Positions 7,820 through 16,699 of a stretch of DNA of 64,000 nucleotides are shown piece after piece. The position numbers and the translations under genes were made by a program. The stretch comes from G965197675 sp965197675. GTDB taxonomy: Bacteria > Chloroflexota > Dehalococcoidia > Plut-88900. The DNA lies in the NCBI GenBank assembly GCA_965197675.1, contig OZ240221.1, positions 1,612,001 to 1,676,000 on the forward strand. The letters are read 5' to 3'. Numbering within the stretch: the first letter of the stretch is position 1; the number at the start of each line of letters is the position of its first letter. Under the pieces are notes generated by a model. That model searched no databases and had not been told where the DNA came from. It saw only the letters and a program-made list of their open reading frames with translations.

Positions 7820-9295
7820 GTGTTCCTAGTCCCCAGAGTGATGAGTACTCAACACCCGGATAACGCTACGCCGGCCCCTTTTGCCGACGATGTAGGAGTC
7901 CTGAGGGGTGACGGCGAAGTAGCCGAGGCTGTCCATGTGTTCGCCTTGGGCTGTGACGAGCAAATGTGGGACTCCGAAGGAAAGGAATCTGACAACCAAG
8001 TCGTGCGGAAGCTTCTCACAGGTTATCCCCAAGTCTTCCAAAAGGAGTTCCAACTTGGGCGTGACGTAGCGCTGACGCTGCGTGTGCCTAATCCACGCGT
8101 CGAGCGTGACATGCGCAAGTCCATGGTGGAGGCGCTCCAGAGCATACCCTCGGCCTGGGATATGACGCAAAGCTTCTACGGTGAGGAAAACATCTCTCCC
8201 ATTCAGGAGGTAATTCTTCCCCTCACAACCTCGGCTGAAGAACTTTCCCTGATTGAGGCCTATTACCGAAAGATGGTCGTCGGCCAGGAAGACCATACGC
8301 TGCTCGACGGCAAGTCTGTTAAGGACTGGGTGGGGGAGTTCTTCCCAAAGAGTGTCCGCGTGATTCCTCTTATTGAGGACATGGAGCACCTGCTCTATTG
8401 CGACCAGATTGTGGAGGAGTATGTACAGAACAGGGACCTGCCATTCCAGCGAGTGTTCCTTGCCAGGAGTGATACGGCTCTCAACTACGGTATAGTGGCC
8501 GCTGAACTAATCCTGAAAGTGGCCCTGCTCCGTCTCCATGGTCTCGAAGGAAGATTGGGGCTGTCCTTGTTTCCCATCATCGGAGCCGGTTCCGTACCCT
8601 TTCGGGGCCACCTGAACCCCGTCAATGTCGAACGTGTCCTGATTGAGTACCCCAGTGCCCAGACCTTCACGGTTCAATCCGCATTCAAGTACGATTACAA
8701 TGAGGAAACTGTCCGCGAAGGCATCGCGAAGATACGGGATCACCAGCGCGGCGAGCCCACACCCATTGACCAAGAGAGCGCCCGCGCGATAATAGACAGG
8801 ACGACGGACGAATACCAAGCGCATGTGCAGCAGTTGATCGGTATCATCAGAACTGTGTCGGCCCACGTCCCCAAGCGGCGTGACCGTAAGCTCCACGTCG
8901 GCCTTTTTGGCTATGGCCGCTCTCTGGACGGCGTCGGTGGGGTGACCCTCCCCCGGGCTATACGCTTCGCCGCCTCGCTTTACTCTATTGGCGTTCCACC
9001 GGAACTCTTAGGGCTAGCCTCCCTTACCAAAACCGACCTTGCTTTCGTTAGGGAGGTCTACCCCAGCCTGGATGATGACCTCCGCGCAGCCTTGCGCTTC
9101 GCCAATGAGCGTCGTGTGAAGGAACTGCTGGGCGAACCGTACTTGCGCTTATTGGCACAGTTCACCGACGAGCTTGACCGAGTCCACGAAGGGCTGACCA
9201 GCGCAATATGGGCCAGTATCAACCATGACAACACAACTGTGAATGTTCTACACTACGTTGAAGAGGCTGCCCTTCTTCGTCGCTTCCTCGGATAG
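7820..9295 (+). CDS. ppcA: Phosphoenolpyruvate carboxylase, archaeal type
   Basis: The 491-residue product belongs to the short archaeal-type PEP carboxylases, not the 900-residue bacterial PpcA/Ppc type. It adds bicarbonate to phosphoenolpyruvate to give oxaloacetate, feeding the TCA cycle. Signature elements seen are the N-terminal PRVMSTQHPDN, YGEENISPIQEVILPLT, RVIPLIEDMEHL, FLARSDTALNYG, IGAGSVPFRGHLNP and GLFGYGRSLDG. The C-terminus is complete. The GTG start follows GAGAGG. The gene is monocistronic behind the promoter at 7727-7756. This form is uncommon in bacteria, known in a few Firmicutes and some Chloroflexi-like genomes, so it probably reflects ancient transfer from archaea. Confidence 0.93.
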   Translation: MFLVPRVMSTQHPDNATPAPFADDVGVLRGDGEVAEAVHVFALGCDEQMWDSEGKESDNQVVRKLLTGYPQVFQKEFQLGRDVALTLRVPNPRVERDMRKSMVEALQSIPSAWDMTQSFYGEENISPIQEVILPLTTSAEELSLIEAYYRKMVVGQEDHTLLDGKSVKDWVGEFFPKSVRVIPLIEDMEHLLYCDQIVEEYVQNRDLPFQRVFLARSDTALNYGIVAAELILKVALLRLHGLEGRLGLSLFPIIGAGSVPFRGHLNPVNVERVLIEYPSAQTFTVQSAFKYDYNEETVREGIAKIRDHQRGEPTPIDQESARAIIDRTTDEYQAHVQQLIGIIRTVSAHVPKRRDRKLHVGLFGYGRSLDGVGGVTLPRAIRFAASLYSIGVPPELLGLASLTKTDLAFVREVYPSLDDDLRAALRFANERRVKELLGEPYLRLLAQFTDELDRVHEGLTSAIWASINHDNTTVNVLHYVEEAALLRRFLG

Positions 9296-9755
9296 CACAA
9301 TTACCCACGCTTTAGCCTAAATTGCCTATATCGGTTGCAGGTTGGGCGGCCAATCGTCCGTTCGCCAACTTGGCTTGTACCAGCCTGTTCAACACGCAAT
9401 GATGCTAAGTCGGATCTACACGAGCGGATTCGAACCTCTTACTCAAACTAAGTGGACAGTATTCATAACTTCTGGAACGCTACGGTCACGTCCTTTTGAG
9501 CAACTCACCTCACCCTACTGACCCTCTGCTCCTCTATCTGTCCCATTTCCCTGAGAGCCAACGGTTATGTTGCGATCAAGACCGTGGAGATGACGAAAAT
9601 ACCATGGCATGCCCGGCTGAGCCAGGACAATTGTTTCTGAGCTCGCACACCTTGGCACACACGCCCTCTAGTCCAGTAGAGCAGATGTCCAGCTTGGGGA
9701 TGGATCGTCGCAGCCGAGTTGGTCTTAGAGCCCTCGCGGAAATCGAGGTAGCCCC
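9296..9755. other. Intergenic stretch without a supported gene
   Basis: The stretch holds short frames only. Near 9425-9445 the minus strand reads AGAGGTTCGAATCCGCTC, which resembles a tRNA T-arm. The stem has a mismatch and no acceptor or anticodon arm can be built around it, so at most it is a decayed tRNA end. Confidence 0.3.
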
Positions 9756-10190
9756 CTACTGCATAGCGGCCGTGGCAGCTTCCTGAACTCGCAGCAACTC
9801 TTCTTCCGTCATACAGGCGTACTGCTGGGAGCCAGCGTTGCTGATCTCGACGAACTCATCTATGGGCATTGCTTCTATGTCCTGCAAGCCGGATAATCGG
9901 ACTCGGAGAGAAGGGCGACGATGTCGCTCCCGGTGGCAGTAGCGTGCCTGTCAAGGCCCGTCCAGAGGCTCACCGTGAACGCCTTTTTCTCCTCGTTGGT
10001 AATACACTCATAAATCTCCACGTTATGGGCAAGGGTCTCAGCAGCGTCGATGGGATACGATCCCAAGGCCAGTCCGAGCCTGACGTAGACCGCATCCGGG
10101 TGCCCCAAGCCAATGTCGGTGATGCACTTACGGGTTTCTCGTCACTGATGTTCTTGGTAGAATGTATCAAATTCTTCGTCCTGTGACGGC
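9756..10190 (-). pseudogene. Decayed unknown gene
   Basis: On the minus strand one frame reads GLGHPDAVYVRLGLALGS and NVEIYECITNEEKKAFTVSL. It then breaks near 9895, and the neighbouring frame continues as IDEFVEISNAGSQQYACMTE, EELLRVQEAATAAMQ and a stop at 9756. Amphipathic sense-like sequence in two successive frames suggests a frameshifted gene. The repeated pattern of a Cys followed by T-x-E-E is reminiscent of helical-repeat lipoproteins, but I do not recognise the family. Confidence 0.35.
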
Positions 10191-10302
10191 AGCGTGTGCC
10201 AGGCGCTACCGTAGGCCGATCACTGTTGAGGTGTGACCGCTGGCTGCTGACCCCATAAACGAAAACATCCGATACGAACCTGATGCGCAGCCTCCGCCGG
10301 TA

Positions 10303-11914
10303 GTGGTCGCAGGGGCCGGCTTCCAGGCTGCCATGATCATCGTAGCGCCGGTGGTCCTGACGGTGGTCATCGTAGCCCGGATCGCCGAGCAGCCGGACAG
10401 CTACCTGTCATGGGCTGTCTTTGCAGCGCTGTTGATCTGCGGCTCTACTACCATCCTCCAAGCTGTCCGGGTCGGGAGAGTGGGGTCTGGGCATGTGCTC
10501 ATCGGCCAGCCTTATCGTCGTGTCGTCGCTGTTCCAGTTCGTGCTGGCAGCCCGTCTCTCGCTACTGCGCCGGATATTCACGCCCGTGGTCTCCGGCACT
10601 GTAATCATGCTAGTAGCAGTCACCATTATGCCTATCGTTTTCGACACCCTGCACGACGTGACTGAGGGCACATCAGAGGCTACTGCTCCTATAGCAGCCG
10701 TGGCCACCCTGGCTGCCATCGCTGTCTTGGTGCTGCGCGCTCCCCCGGCCCTGCGGATATGGTCGCCTATCATCGGTGTGATAGTAGGCTGCTCGGTGGC
10801 CGCTGCCTTTGGGCTGTATGACGTGGAGTACGTGCTGGATGCGTCCTGGGTAGGGGTCCCCTTGAGTGCATGGCCAGGCTTCGACCTGACCCCGGGAGTG
10901 GAGTTCTGGGCCCTCCTGCCTGCATTCGTGGTAGTCACCTTGGTAGGGGCTATAGAGACCATCGGCGACGGTGTAGCCATTCAGCGGATCTCCCGGCGCA
11001 GACCTCAAGCAACGGACTTCCGGGTGGTCCAAGGCGCCCTCAACTCGGACGGCGTAGGCAACCTGATGTCAGGCGTCGCCGGGACGCTGCCTAATACGAC
11101 CTACTCAACCAGTATTTCCCTTGTCGAAGTCACCGGGATCGCTGCAAGGCCTGTGGGCGTTGCTATAGGGATCATCTTCATCATGCTGGCCTTTTTCCCT
11201 AAGTTTACTGCGCTGCTGGTCGCTATTCCCGGCCCCGTGGCTGGTGCTTACTTCACCGTTCTTCTGGGGCTGCTGTTCGTGCAAGGTATGAGGATAATCA
11301 TCCATGACGGCGTCGATCACCGGAAAGCTCTCGTCGTAGGGGTGGGTTTCTGGGTCGGTGTAGGATTCCAGAACGAGGCGATATTTGCTGACCTGCTGGG
11401 AGAGGGCTTTCTGCGGGTGCTGCTGAGCAACGGCATGACCTCTGGTGCCCTTGCTGCCGTCATAATGATGTTGTTCATGGATCTGACCAGCCCGAGGCGC
11501 AGGCACTTAGAAGTCCCGCTGGACACAAAGGCGTTGCCAAAGCTGAACGAGTTCTTGGACACGTTTGCTCTGAAGAGCGGATGGAACTCTGTTTCTACGA
11601 AGCGCTTGGCATTGGTGGGAGAGGAGACGCTGACAAGCCTTCTGCCCGAACAAGGCAACGGTACAGCCAGCGACGAGTCACGGCGGCTTATCGTCACTGC
11701 CCGTCTTGTTGACAGTGCTGCAGAGTTGGAGTTCGTGTCGACCTCTGAGAGGGAGAACCTGGAAGACAAGCTGGCCTACCTGGGAGACGACCCTGACATA
11801 CTGGACGCTAGAGAGATCTCCTTCCGCTTGCTGCGCCACTATGCATCCTCGGTGCGCCACCAGAAGTACCATAGCGTTGACGTAGTTACGGTCAACGTAG
11901 AGGGCCCCCGTTGA
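10303..11914 (+). pseudogene. NCS2-type purine/pyrimidine permease with C-terminal kinase-like domain, internally deleted
   Basis: The first frame reads AGAGFQAAMIIVAPVVLTVV and later GSGHVL, the start of a nucleobase:cation symporter-2 (xanthine/uracil permease). At about 10500 it jumps frame to ASLIVVSSLFQFVLAARLSL and stays open to 11914. By comparison with the family from memory, roughly two dozen residues around the GTS motif are missing there, together with a net frameshift. The remaining part has about ten membrane spans, the AIETIGDGVAIQRISRR segment and SGVAGTLPNTTYSTS. It then has a soluble C-terminal domain of about 130 residues resembling the HATPase-like regulatory domains fused to some NCS2 proteins. 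Translation could restart at the ATG at 10493, but two spans would be lost. No ATG precedes the N-terminal part; GTG at 10303 is the first usable codon. Confidence 0.72.
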
Positions 11915-12049
11915 GTACGCCCATGCCTGCCAGCACCGGAATCCAGGCCCATAGAGGTACCTGCAATCAGGGGACCGATGCAGGTATGAAAAAAGATGGC
12001 TGCGACACGCGCAGCCGGACAACGTTCAGCACACCCGGAAAGGAAGAGA

Positions 12050-13234
12050 ATGCGGTCATTACCTAGGAACGAGGTCTTGGTGCTCAGCCTGATACTGGCA
12101 TTGTCCTTGGCAGCACTGGCATGTGGCAGCAGCGACGATGGACAAGAGCCAGAGCTGTTCAGGATCGGCGTGATGGAATCGCTGACAGGCCCTGGCGAGA
12201 CATACGGGACGACAGCCACCAACGCCAAGCAGATGGCAGCAGACGAGATCAACGCTGCTGGCGGTATCAACGGGCGCAGACTGGAACTGATCATCGAAGA
12301 CTCCAAGTGCAGCGCTCAGGACGCCATTACTGCCTACAACAAGCTGACCAACGTGGACGGGGTGAAGATCATCTTAGGAACTTCGTGCAGCGGCGCCCTG
12401 CTTGGTGCTGCCCCGCTGGCAGAGGCTGACGGCGTGATACTGTTTTCCGGACTGGCAAGCAACCCAGATATTGCCAACGCCGGGGACTATATCTTCCGCA
12501 CCCAGATCAGCGACATCCAAGTAGGGATCGGCACCGGCAACCTCCTGTGGGAGGATGGCATCCGCACCCTGGCTACCATCACTGAGTCCACGGACTATGC
12601 AGCCGGAGTGCGCCGCACCTCGGTAGCCCAGTTCGAGAAGCGGGGCGGCAGGGTCGTAGCTGCTGAGGAGTACGGGTCTGACGTTACGGACTTCAGGACC
12701 CAGCTCACGAAGCTGTTTGAAGCAGGCCCTGATGCCCTCCACCTAGCGCCTCAGTCCGAATTCTCAGCAGGCACCATCATCAAGCAGGCCCGGGAGCTTG
12801 GCTATCAAGGGCCGATATATGCAGAAACGGTGTCGGTAGGAACGACCGCCCTCGAGATCGCTGGAGATGCAGCAGTTGGCATGAAAGCAGTCACTGCCGA
12901 CCTTGACCCCGACAACCGGAAGGCGCAGGAGGTGCTGGCCAACTTCCGTGAGCGCTACAACTACATATCCCTGCCATGGCACCTAGGGTCTGCATACGAC
13001 GATGTCTATATCGCTGCTGAATGCCTCAAGCAGACCAATGACGACCAAGACGCTGACGGCTTCCGCGACTGCATGTATGCCATTACTTGGAGCGGTGCCA
13101 TTGGGGATAACTACAGCTTCGACTCAGACGGGGAGGTAGTCGGCCTTTCCAGGGTGGTCGTGGAGGTGTTGCCAACGGCTGAGTGGACCGCAGACAAAAA
13201 ATACAAGGTCCTGGGGCCGACCCCGAAGGAATAG
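12050..13234 (+). CDS. Branched-chain amino-acid-type ABC substrate-binding lipoprotein
   Basis: The ATG at 12050 follows AAGGAAGAG, so I prefer it to the longer frame from 11996. The 394-residue protein has a lipoprotein signal peptide ending at Cys25 (LAALAC). It then has a Peripla_BP_6/LivJ-type two-lobe domain starting FRIGVMESLTGPGETYG and including AADEINAAGGINGRRLELI, the hallmark of receptors for branched-chain amino acids, amides and short organic acids. It would be anchored outside the membrane. No Liv permease or ATPase is adjacent; the upstream permease is an unrelated secondary carrier. It therefore either works with a transporter encoded elsewhere or is an orphan sensor. Ligand unknown. 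Confidence 0.88.
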   Translation: MRSLPRNEVLVLSLILALSLAALACGSSDDGQEPELFRIGVMESLTGPGETYGTTATNAKQMAADEINAAGGINGRRLELIIEDSKCSAQDAITAYNKLTNVDGVKIILGTSCSGALLGAAPLAEADGVILFSGLASNPDIANAGDYIFRTQISDIQVGIGTGNLLWEDGIRTLATITESTDYAAGVRRTSVAQFEKRGGRVVAAEEYGSDVTDFRTQLTKLFEAGPDALHLAPQSEFSAGTIIKQARELGYQGPIYAETVSVGTTALEIAGDAAVGMKAVTADLDPDNRKAQEVLANFRERYNYISLPWHLGSAYDDVYIAAECLKQTNDDQDADGFRDCMYAITWSGAIGDNYSFDSDGEVVGLSRVVVEVLPTAEWTADKKYKVLGPTPKE

Positions 13235-13249
13235 GGCCTAGAGCCGTCA

Positions 13250-13760
13250 TGGTTGGAGTGAACGACCAAGCGGTCTATGGCCTTTGTCAACTCACTCAGG
13301 CTCGGGCTGATATCCGTGTCCGGAAGGTTTTCCGCCAATAGCTGGGCGAAGTGCTTTAGATCGATAGAGATCCGGGAGCCGTCCCTTTCTGAGGCGCCAT
13401 AGGCTTGGGCCCTAGTGGAGCCAATGATTACCCCATCGGAATACACCTTGTTGTAGAGCAACTGCTCACTCAAGGCTGAGACCAGTGGGTTCAGATACGC
13501 CACCCAGACCCCTGCGTCAGGCTCAAGGCCATTGGACCGTGCCTTGATGTGCATGACCTTCTCGAAGCCCAGGACTGATCCGAACCCGGCTTCCGTGAGG
13601 CCCGGAGTGAGTATCAGGAAGTGGCGGACGAATCGGTCATCGTTCGACGCAGCGTTCCGGTGGTTGCCTGCTTGCCACAGTATGAGCCTTGCCATGACCG
13701 GTGTTTTGCCGGTTGCGGTGGCCATCTTGTGGGCTATGGGTGTATGTCAGCGTTGTAATC
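13250..13760 (-). pseudogene. Type III-like restriction helicase (Res), N-terminal fragment with motif I
   Basis: On the minus strand the sequence reads VPAYQR, a stop, then AHKMATATGKTPVMARLILW and RFVRHFLILTPGLT. These are the Q-region, Walker A/motif I and motif Ia of the DEAH-type restriction subunit family also seen at 29.9-32.1 kb. After about 100 residues homology is lost through frameshifts. The remaining frame contains SDGVIIGSTRAQAYGASERDG, of uncertain origin. It lacks the rest of the helicase and the nuclease domain, so it is a broken fragment. It carries exactly the part missing from the 28.4-32.1 kb locus. Confidence 0.65.
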
Positions 13761-13850
13761 ATCGTTGATATGCCGGGACGACGCGGAACACTTTTGCGTC
13801 GGTGAGCCTCCGGTAGCCGACCAGAGTGCTTTCACTGTTGTCCTGAGCAG

Positions 13851-14258
13851 TTAAGCAACTGATAGCGGCACCCCTTCGGCTAGGGCAGCCTGACCGAGTG
13901 CTCCGTCCAACGTTGCGAGCTCTGCGCTCTCCCTCTTGGCCAGTTCCAGATAAAGGGCGTCATAGAAGGACAGTTCATGGGCTCTTGCCAAGTCAAATGC
14001 GGACTGAAGGTCGGGTTTCTCATCGGTTCGGATGGGCAAGCCCTTCAAGGCATCCAGCCGCTCCTTGACCCCTCTCTCGGAAAGACGCCAGCGTCGCTCT
14101 GCGACGAGCAGCGTGTTGCGGGTCTCCAAATGCCACAGGTGCGGCACTAGCGCCCCATCTTCTTCGAGATGTTCTAGCACCTTATCTGCGCGCGGCTCCC
14201 CCTCATCGTCGAAGAGCCACGCTATGACAACCGATGCATCGACAACCAGTCCGCTCAT
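13851..14258 (-). CDS. vapC: PIN-domain ribonuclease toxin, VapC family
   Basis: The 135-residue protein is a PIN-domain nuclease with all acidic active-site residues visible: Asp7 (LVVDASVV), Glu45 (HLETRN), Asp100 (SFYDALY) and Asp118 (ATLDGAL). VapC toxins cut tRNA or rRNA when free of antitoxin. The start overlaps the antitoxin stop by 4 bp (ATGA), which indicates translational coupling. Length and layout are typical of an intact toxin. Confidence 0.92.
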   Translation of the reverse strand: MSGLVVDASVVIAWLFDDEGEPRADKVLEHLEEDGALVPHLWHLETRNTLLVAERRWRLSERGVKERLDALKGLPIRTDEKPDLQSAFDLARAHELSFYDALYLELAKRESAELATLDGALGQAALAEGVPLSVA

Positions 14259-14506
14259 AGGCGGTGACCTTCATGGCGCGCGGCAAGTATCTCTTCTGTG
14301 GAGAATGCCACGCGCTCCCACCCGGCGCGGCGCTGCCGGAACCGCTTTACCGCCCTTTCGCGGTTGGTGCGGTCCTGCGCAGGAGCGGGCACCAGATGCG
14401 CAACCGGCTTGCCATGCCGGGTTATGACTACGGTCTCTCCGTACTCGACCACACGGAGGAGTTCGGCCAGGCGCGTCTTAGCTTCGGTAGCTTGAATCTC
14501 ACGCAT
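14255..14506 (-). CDS. vapB: Phd/YefM-family antitoxin, VapB role
   Basis: The ATG at 14506 has GGAG 6 bp upstream, so the product is 83 residues starting MREIQATEAKTRLAELL. This N-terminus and the GETVVITRHGKPVAHLVP segment are the Phd/YefM DNA-binding fold. The Arg-rich tail (FRQRRAGWERVAFS) would wrap the toxin. It should neutralise the overlapping VapC and repress the shared promoter at 14539-14568. The pair looks intact. Confidence 0.9.
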   Translation of the reverse strand: MREIQATEAKTRLAELLRVVEYGETVVITRHGKPVAHLVPAPAQDRTNRERAVKRFRQRRAGWERVAFSTEEILAARHEGHRL

Positions 14507-14538
14507 ATGTAACTCCAACCCGTTGTTTTGACCATACT

Positions 14539-14568
14539 ATTCTATCAATTGTCTACTAACTAGGTCAA
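14539..14568 (-). promoter_or_regulatory. Promoter of the vapBC operon
   Basis: On the minus strand TTGACC (14568-14563) and TAGAAT (14544-14539) are 18 bp apart, about 35 bp upstream of the antitoxin ATG. The AT-rich symmetric sequence ATACTATTCTATC around the -10 box could be the autoregulatory operator. Confidence 0.45.
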
Positions 14569-14742
14569 CGAGAGAGTGTGAAACGCCTTCGTACTGAGCC
14601 GGAAGATCACCAGTGACAATAACGGTGGCTGCACGTCCCTTTCCATTCCCATGTATGGGCATCTTCTTGCGTTGAGGGACCCAATCCACCACGACCTGGC
14701 TTGATTCGCCAGGGCGCTACCCCGATAATGAATGCCTCCTCC

Positions 14743-15160
14743 CTATATCAGGACCTCCCACCGAAAAGTTCGCAGTACAGTAAGCTTCGGCCCACCATCG
14801 GGTAAAGTAGGGAGAACAGACCCGTTCAGGGCCACCCTTTCGGCTGACCTCCCAGGTATCAAGCTGTCGTCTGGCATGGGGACGGTGTATCTGAGGAGAG
14901 CGTCGCCGGGCACGACGACGCTCTCCTTGACGAAGGACTGGATGAATGCCCTGCGCTCGGTCAGCTCGCTCTCGTTGAGGAAGTCCTTCATGTCCTTGGC
15001 GTAGGCCGCAATCGTGTTTACGTTGTCCAGTACCTTCCGGCGCTGGGCGAGGTCCGCCCTAGCCTGCTCAGCGAAGTACTCAAGCCGCTCTTGCCGCTCC
15101 CGGTGTTCCCTGATGCGGTCCGAGGCGTCGGCCATAGCGGTGTCGGCGGCCCAGACCAAT
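14743..15160 (-). pseudogene. Serine recombinase, C-terminal third
   Basis: The minus strand has an uninterrupted reading from about 15160 to the stop at 14743. It includes AADTAMADASDRIREHRERQ (coiled coil), FLNESELTERRAFIQSFVKE, LLRYTVPMPDDSLIPGR and GGPKLTVLRTFRWEV. It is the cleanest copy of the tail also found at 3.4, 24.6 and 32.2 kb. The catalytic and zinc-ribbon regions are missing; upstream of 15160 the strand is antisense to the Ig-like repeat gene. It is a truncated 3' end left by rearrangement. Confidence 0.78.
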
Positions 15161-16696
15161 TCTCCCGCCACCGGCGCGCCCACCATCAACGGAACGGCGC
15201 AGGTGGGGGAGACGCTGACGGCGAACACATCTGGGGTCGTCGACGCCGACGGGCTTAGCAGCGTCCAGTACGAGTACCAGTGGCTTGCGGACGACGCCGA
15301 CATATCGGGAGCGACCTACGCCACCTACACCCTGGCCGCCGAAGACGAAGGCAAGGCCATCAAGGTGGAGGTGTCCTTCACCGACGACGCCGATAACGAG
15401 GAGACGCTGACCAGTGCGGCCACGGGCGCGGTGGCAGCCCGTCCCAACAGTCCGGCGACGGGTGCGCCAACCATCAGTGGGACGGCGCGGGTAGGCGAAA
15501 CGCTGACGGCGGACACGTCTGGCATCGCTGACGCCGACGGTCTTAGCAACGTCCAGTACGAGTACCAGTGGCTTGCCGACGACGCCGACATATCGGGAGC
15601 GACCAACGCCACCTACACCCTGGCCGCCGAAGACGAAGGCAAGGCCATCAAGGTGGAGGTGTCCTTCACCGACGACGCCGATAACGAGGAGACGCTGACC
15701 AGCGCGGGAACCGACGCGGCTGCGGCAGCGTCCACGCGCAACAGCCCTGCCACTGGAGTGCCCACGATCAGCGGGACCGCCCAGGTGGGCGAAACGCTGA
15801 CGGCCGACACGTCGGGCATCGCCGATGCTGACGGCATGGAAAATGCTGCGGTTGCTTTCTACTGGGGCACCTACGACAACGCGACCGGACAGAACCTTCT
15901 GCGGATGATCGATTCGGAAGGCACCTACACAATCGAGCCTCGGGATGTTGGCATGACCATTCACGTGCACGTTACTTTCGAGGATGACCGAGGCAATGTC
16001 GAGTCCACGAAAAGCGCGCCGACAGACACTGTGAAGGCAGCGCCCACCATCAACAGCCTGGCGACAGGCGCTCCCACCATCAGCGGGACGGCGCAGGTGG
16101 GAGAGGCGCTGACTGCGGACACGTCGGACATCGCCGATGCCGACGGGCTTAGCAACGTCCAGTACGAGTACCAGTGGCTTGCGGACGATACCGACATATC
16201 GGGAGCCACAGCCAGCACCTACACCCTGGTAGCCGCCGACGAGGGCAAGGCCATCCAGGTAAAAGTCAGCTTCACCGACGACGGCGGGAATAGTGAGACG
16301 CTGACCAGTGCGGGAACGGACGCGGTGTTGGCCTCCTCTCAGGCCGACTCCGAAGATAAGTCGAGTCTCCGAAGCTACATCACCGTCGTGGTGGCGGAAG
16401 ACACTTCAGACCCGGACAACCCGCAGACCGATTTCACGATAACCTGGAGCGACACTGACCCCTGCTCCACCGGATACAACGCCTACCTGAATGTCGAACC
16501 TGGAAATCGACCAGGACACGAAACTCCCGGCTACCAACTCGATTTAGGCTCATCCGCTTCCGACGGCGCCCTGATAACCAAGAGTCTCTTGGGCGTCCAA
16601 GGCAGTGTCGAGGGGTTCAACGTGGAGCTGTACTGCGGAACCTACGGATCGGGCCGATTGGTCTCGACAGTAGAAATTCCCATGGCCTACGGATGA
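15014..16696 (+). CDS. Ig-like repeat protein, first part (5' end lost in recombinase debris)
   Basis: Genuine repeat sequence begins at 15158 (NSPATGAPTINGTAQVGETL). The 48 codons before it are antisense recombinase, so the native start and any signal peptide are gone. Four domains of about 95-104 residues follow, starting near 15158, 15447, 15741 and 16053. Each has the pattern TxxVGETLTADTSGIADADG, YQWLADDADISGA and VSFTDDADNEETLTSA, an Ig-like beta-sandwich found in secreted bacterial surface proteins. The third repeat has a divergent middle (VAFYWGTYDNATG). A non-repeat beta-rich segment of about 115 residues with two Cys ends at TGA 16696. The very next codons continue in the same frame as the following gene. 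Likely exported and adhesive if expressed, but the damaged start makes that doubtful. Confidence 0.7.
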   Translation: MFTLSSTFRRWARSALACSAKYSSRSCRSRCSLMRSEASAIAVSAAQTNSPATGAPTINGTAQVGETLTANTSGVVDADGLSSVQYEYQWLADDADISGATYATYTLAAEDEGKAIKVEVSFTDDADNEETLTSAATGAVAARPNSPATGAPTISGTARVGETLTADTSGIADADGLSNVQYEYQWLADDADISGATNATYTLAAEDEGKAIKVEVSFTDDADNEETLTSAGTDAAAAASTRNSPATGVPTISGTAQVGETLTADTSGIADADGMENAAVAFYWGTYDNATGQNLLRMIDSEGTYTIEPRDVGMTIHVHVTFEDDRGNVESTKSAPTDTVKAAPTINSLATGAPTISGTAQVGEALTADTSDIADADGLSNVQYEYQWLADDTDISGATASTYTLVAADEGKAIQVKVSFTDDGGNSETLTSAGTDAVLASSQADSEDKSSLRSYITVVVAEDTSDPDNPQTDFTITWSDTDPCSTGYNAYLNVEPGNRPGHETPGYQLDLGSSASDGALITKSLLGVQGSVEGFNVELYCGTYGSGRLVSTVEIPMAYG

Positions 16697-16699
16697 CCC

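Noticed and set aside
9425..9445. tRNA T-arm-like sequence on the minus strand
   Set aside because: The T-stem has a mismatch and no acceptor, D or anticodon arm can be folded around it, so no tRNA is called.
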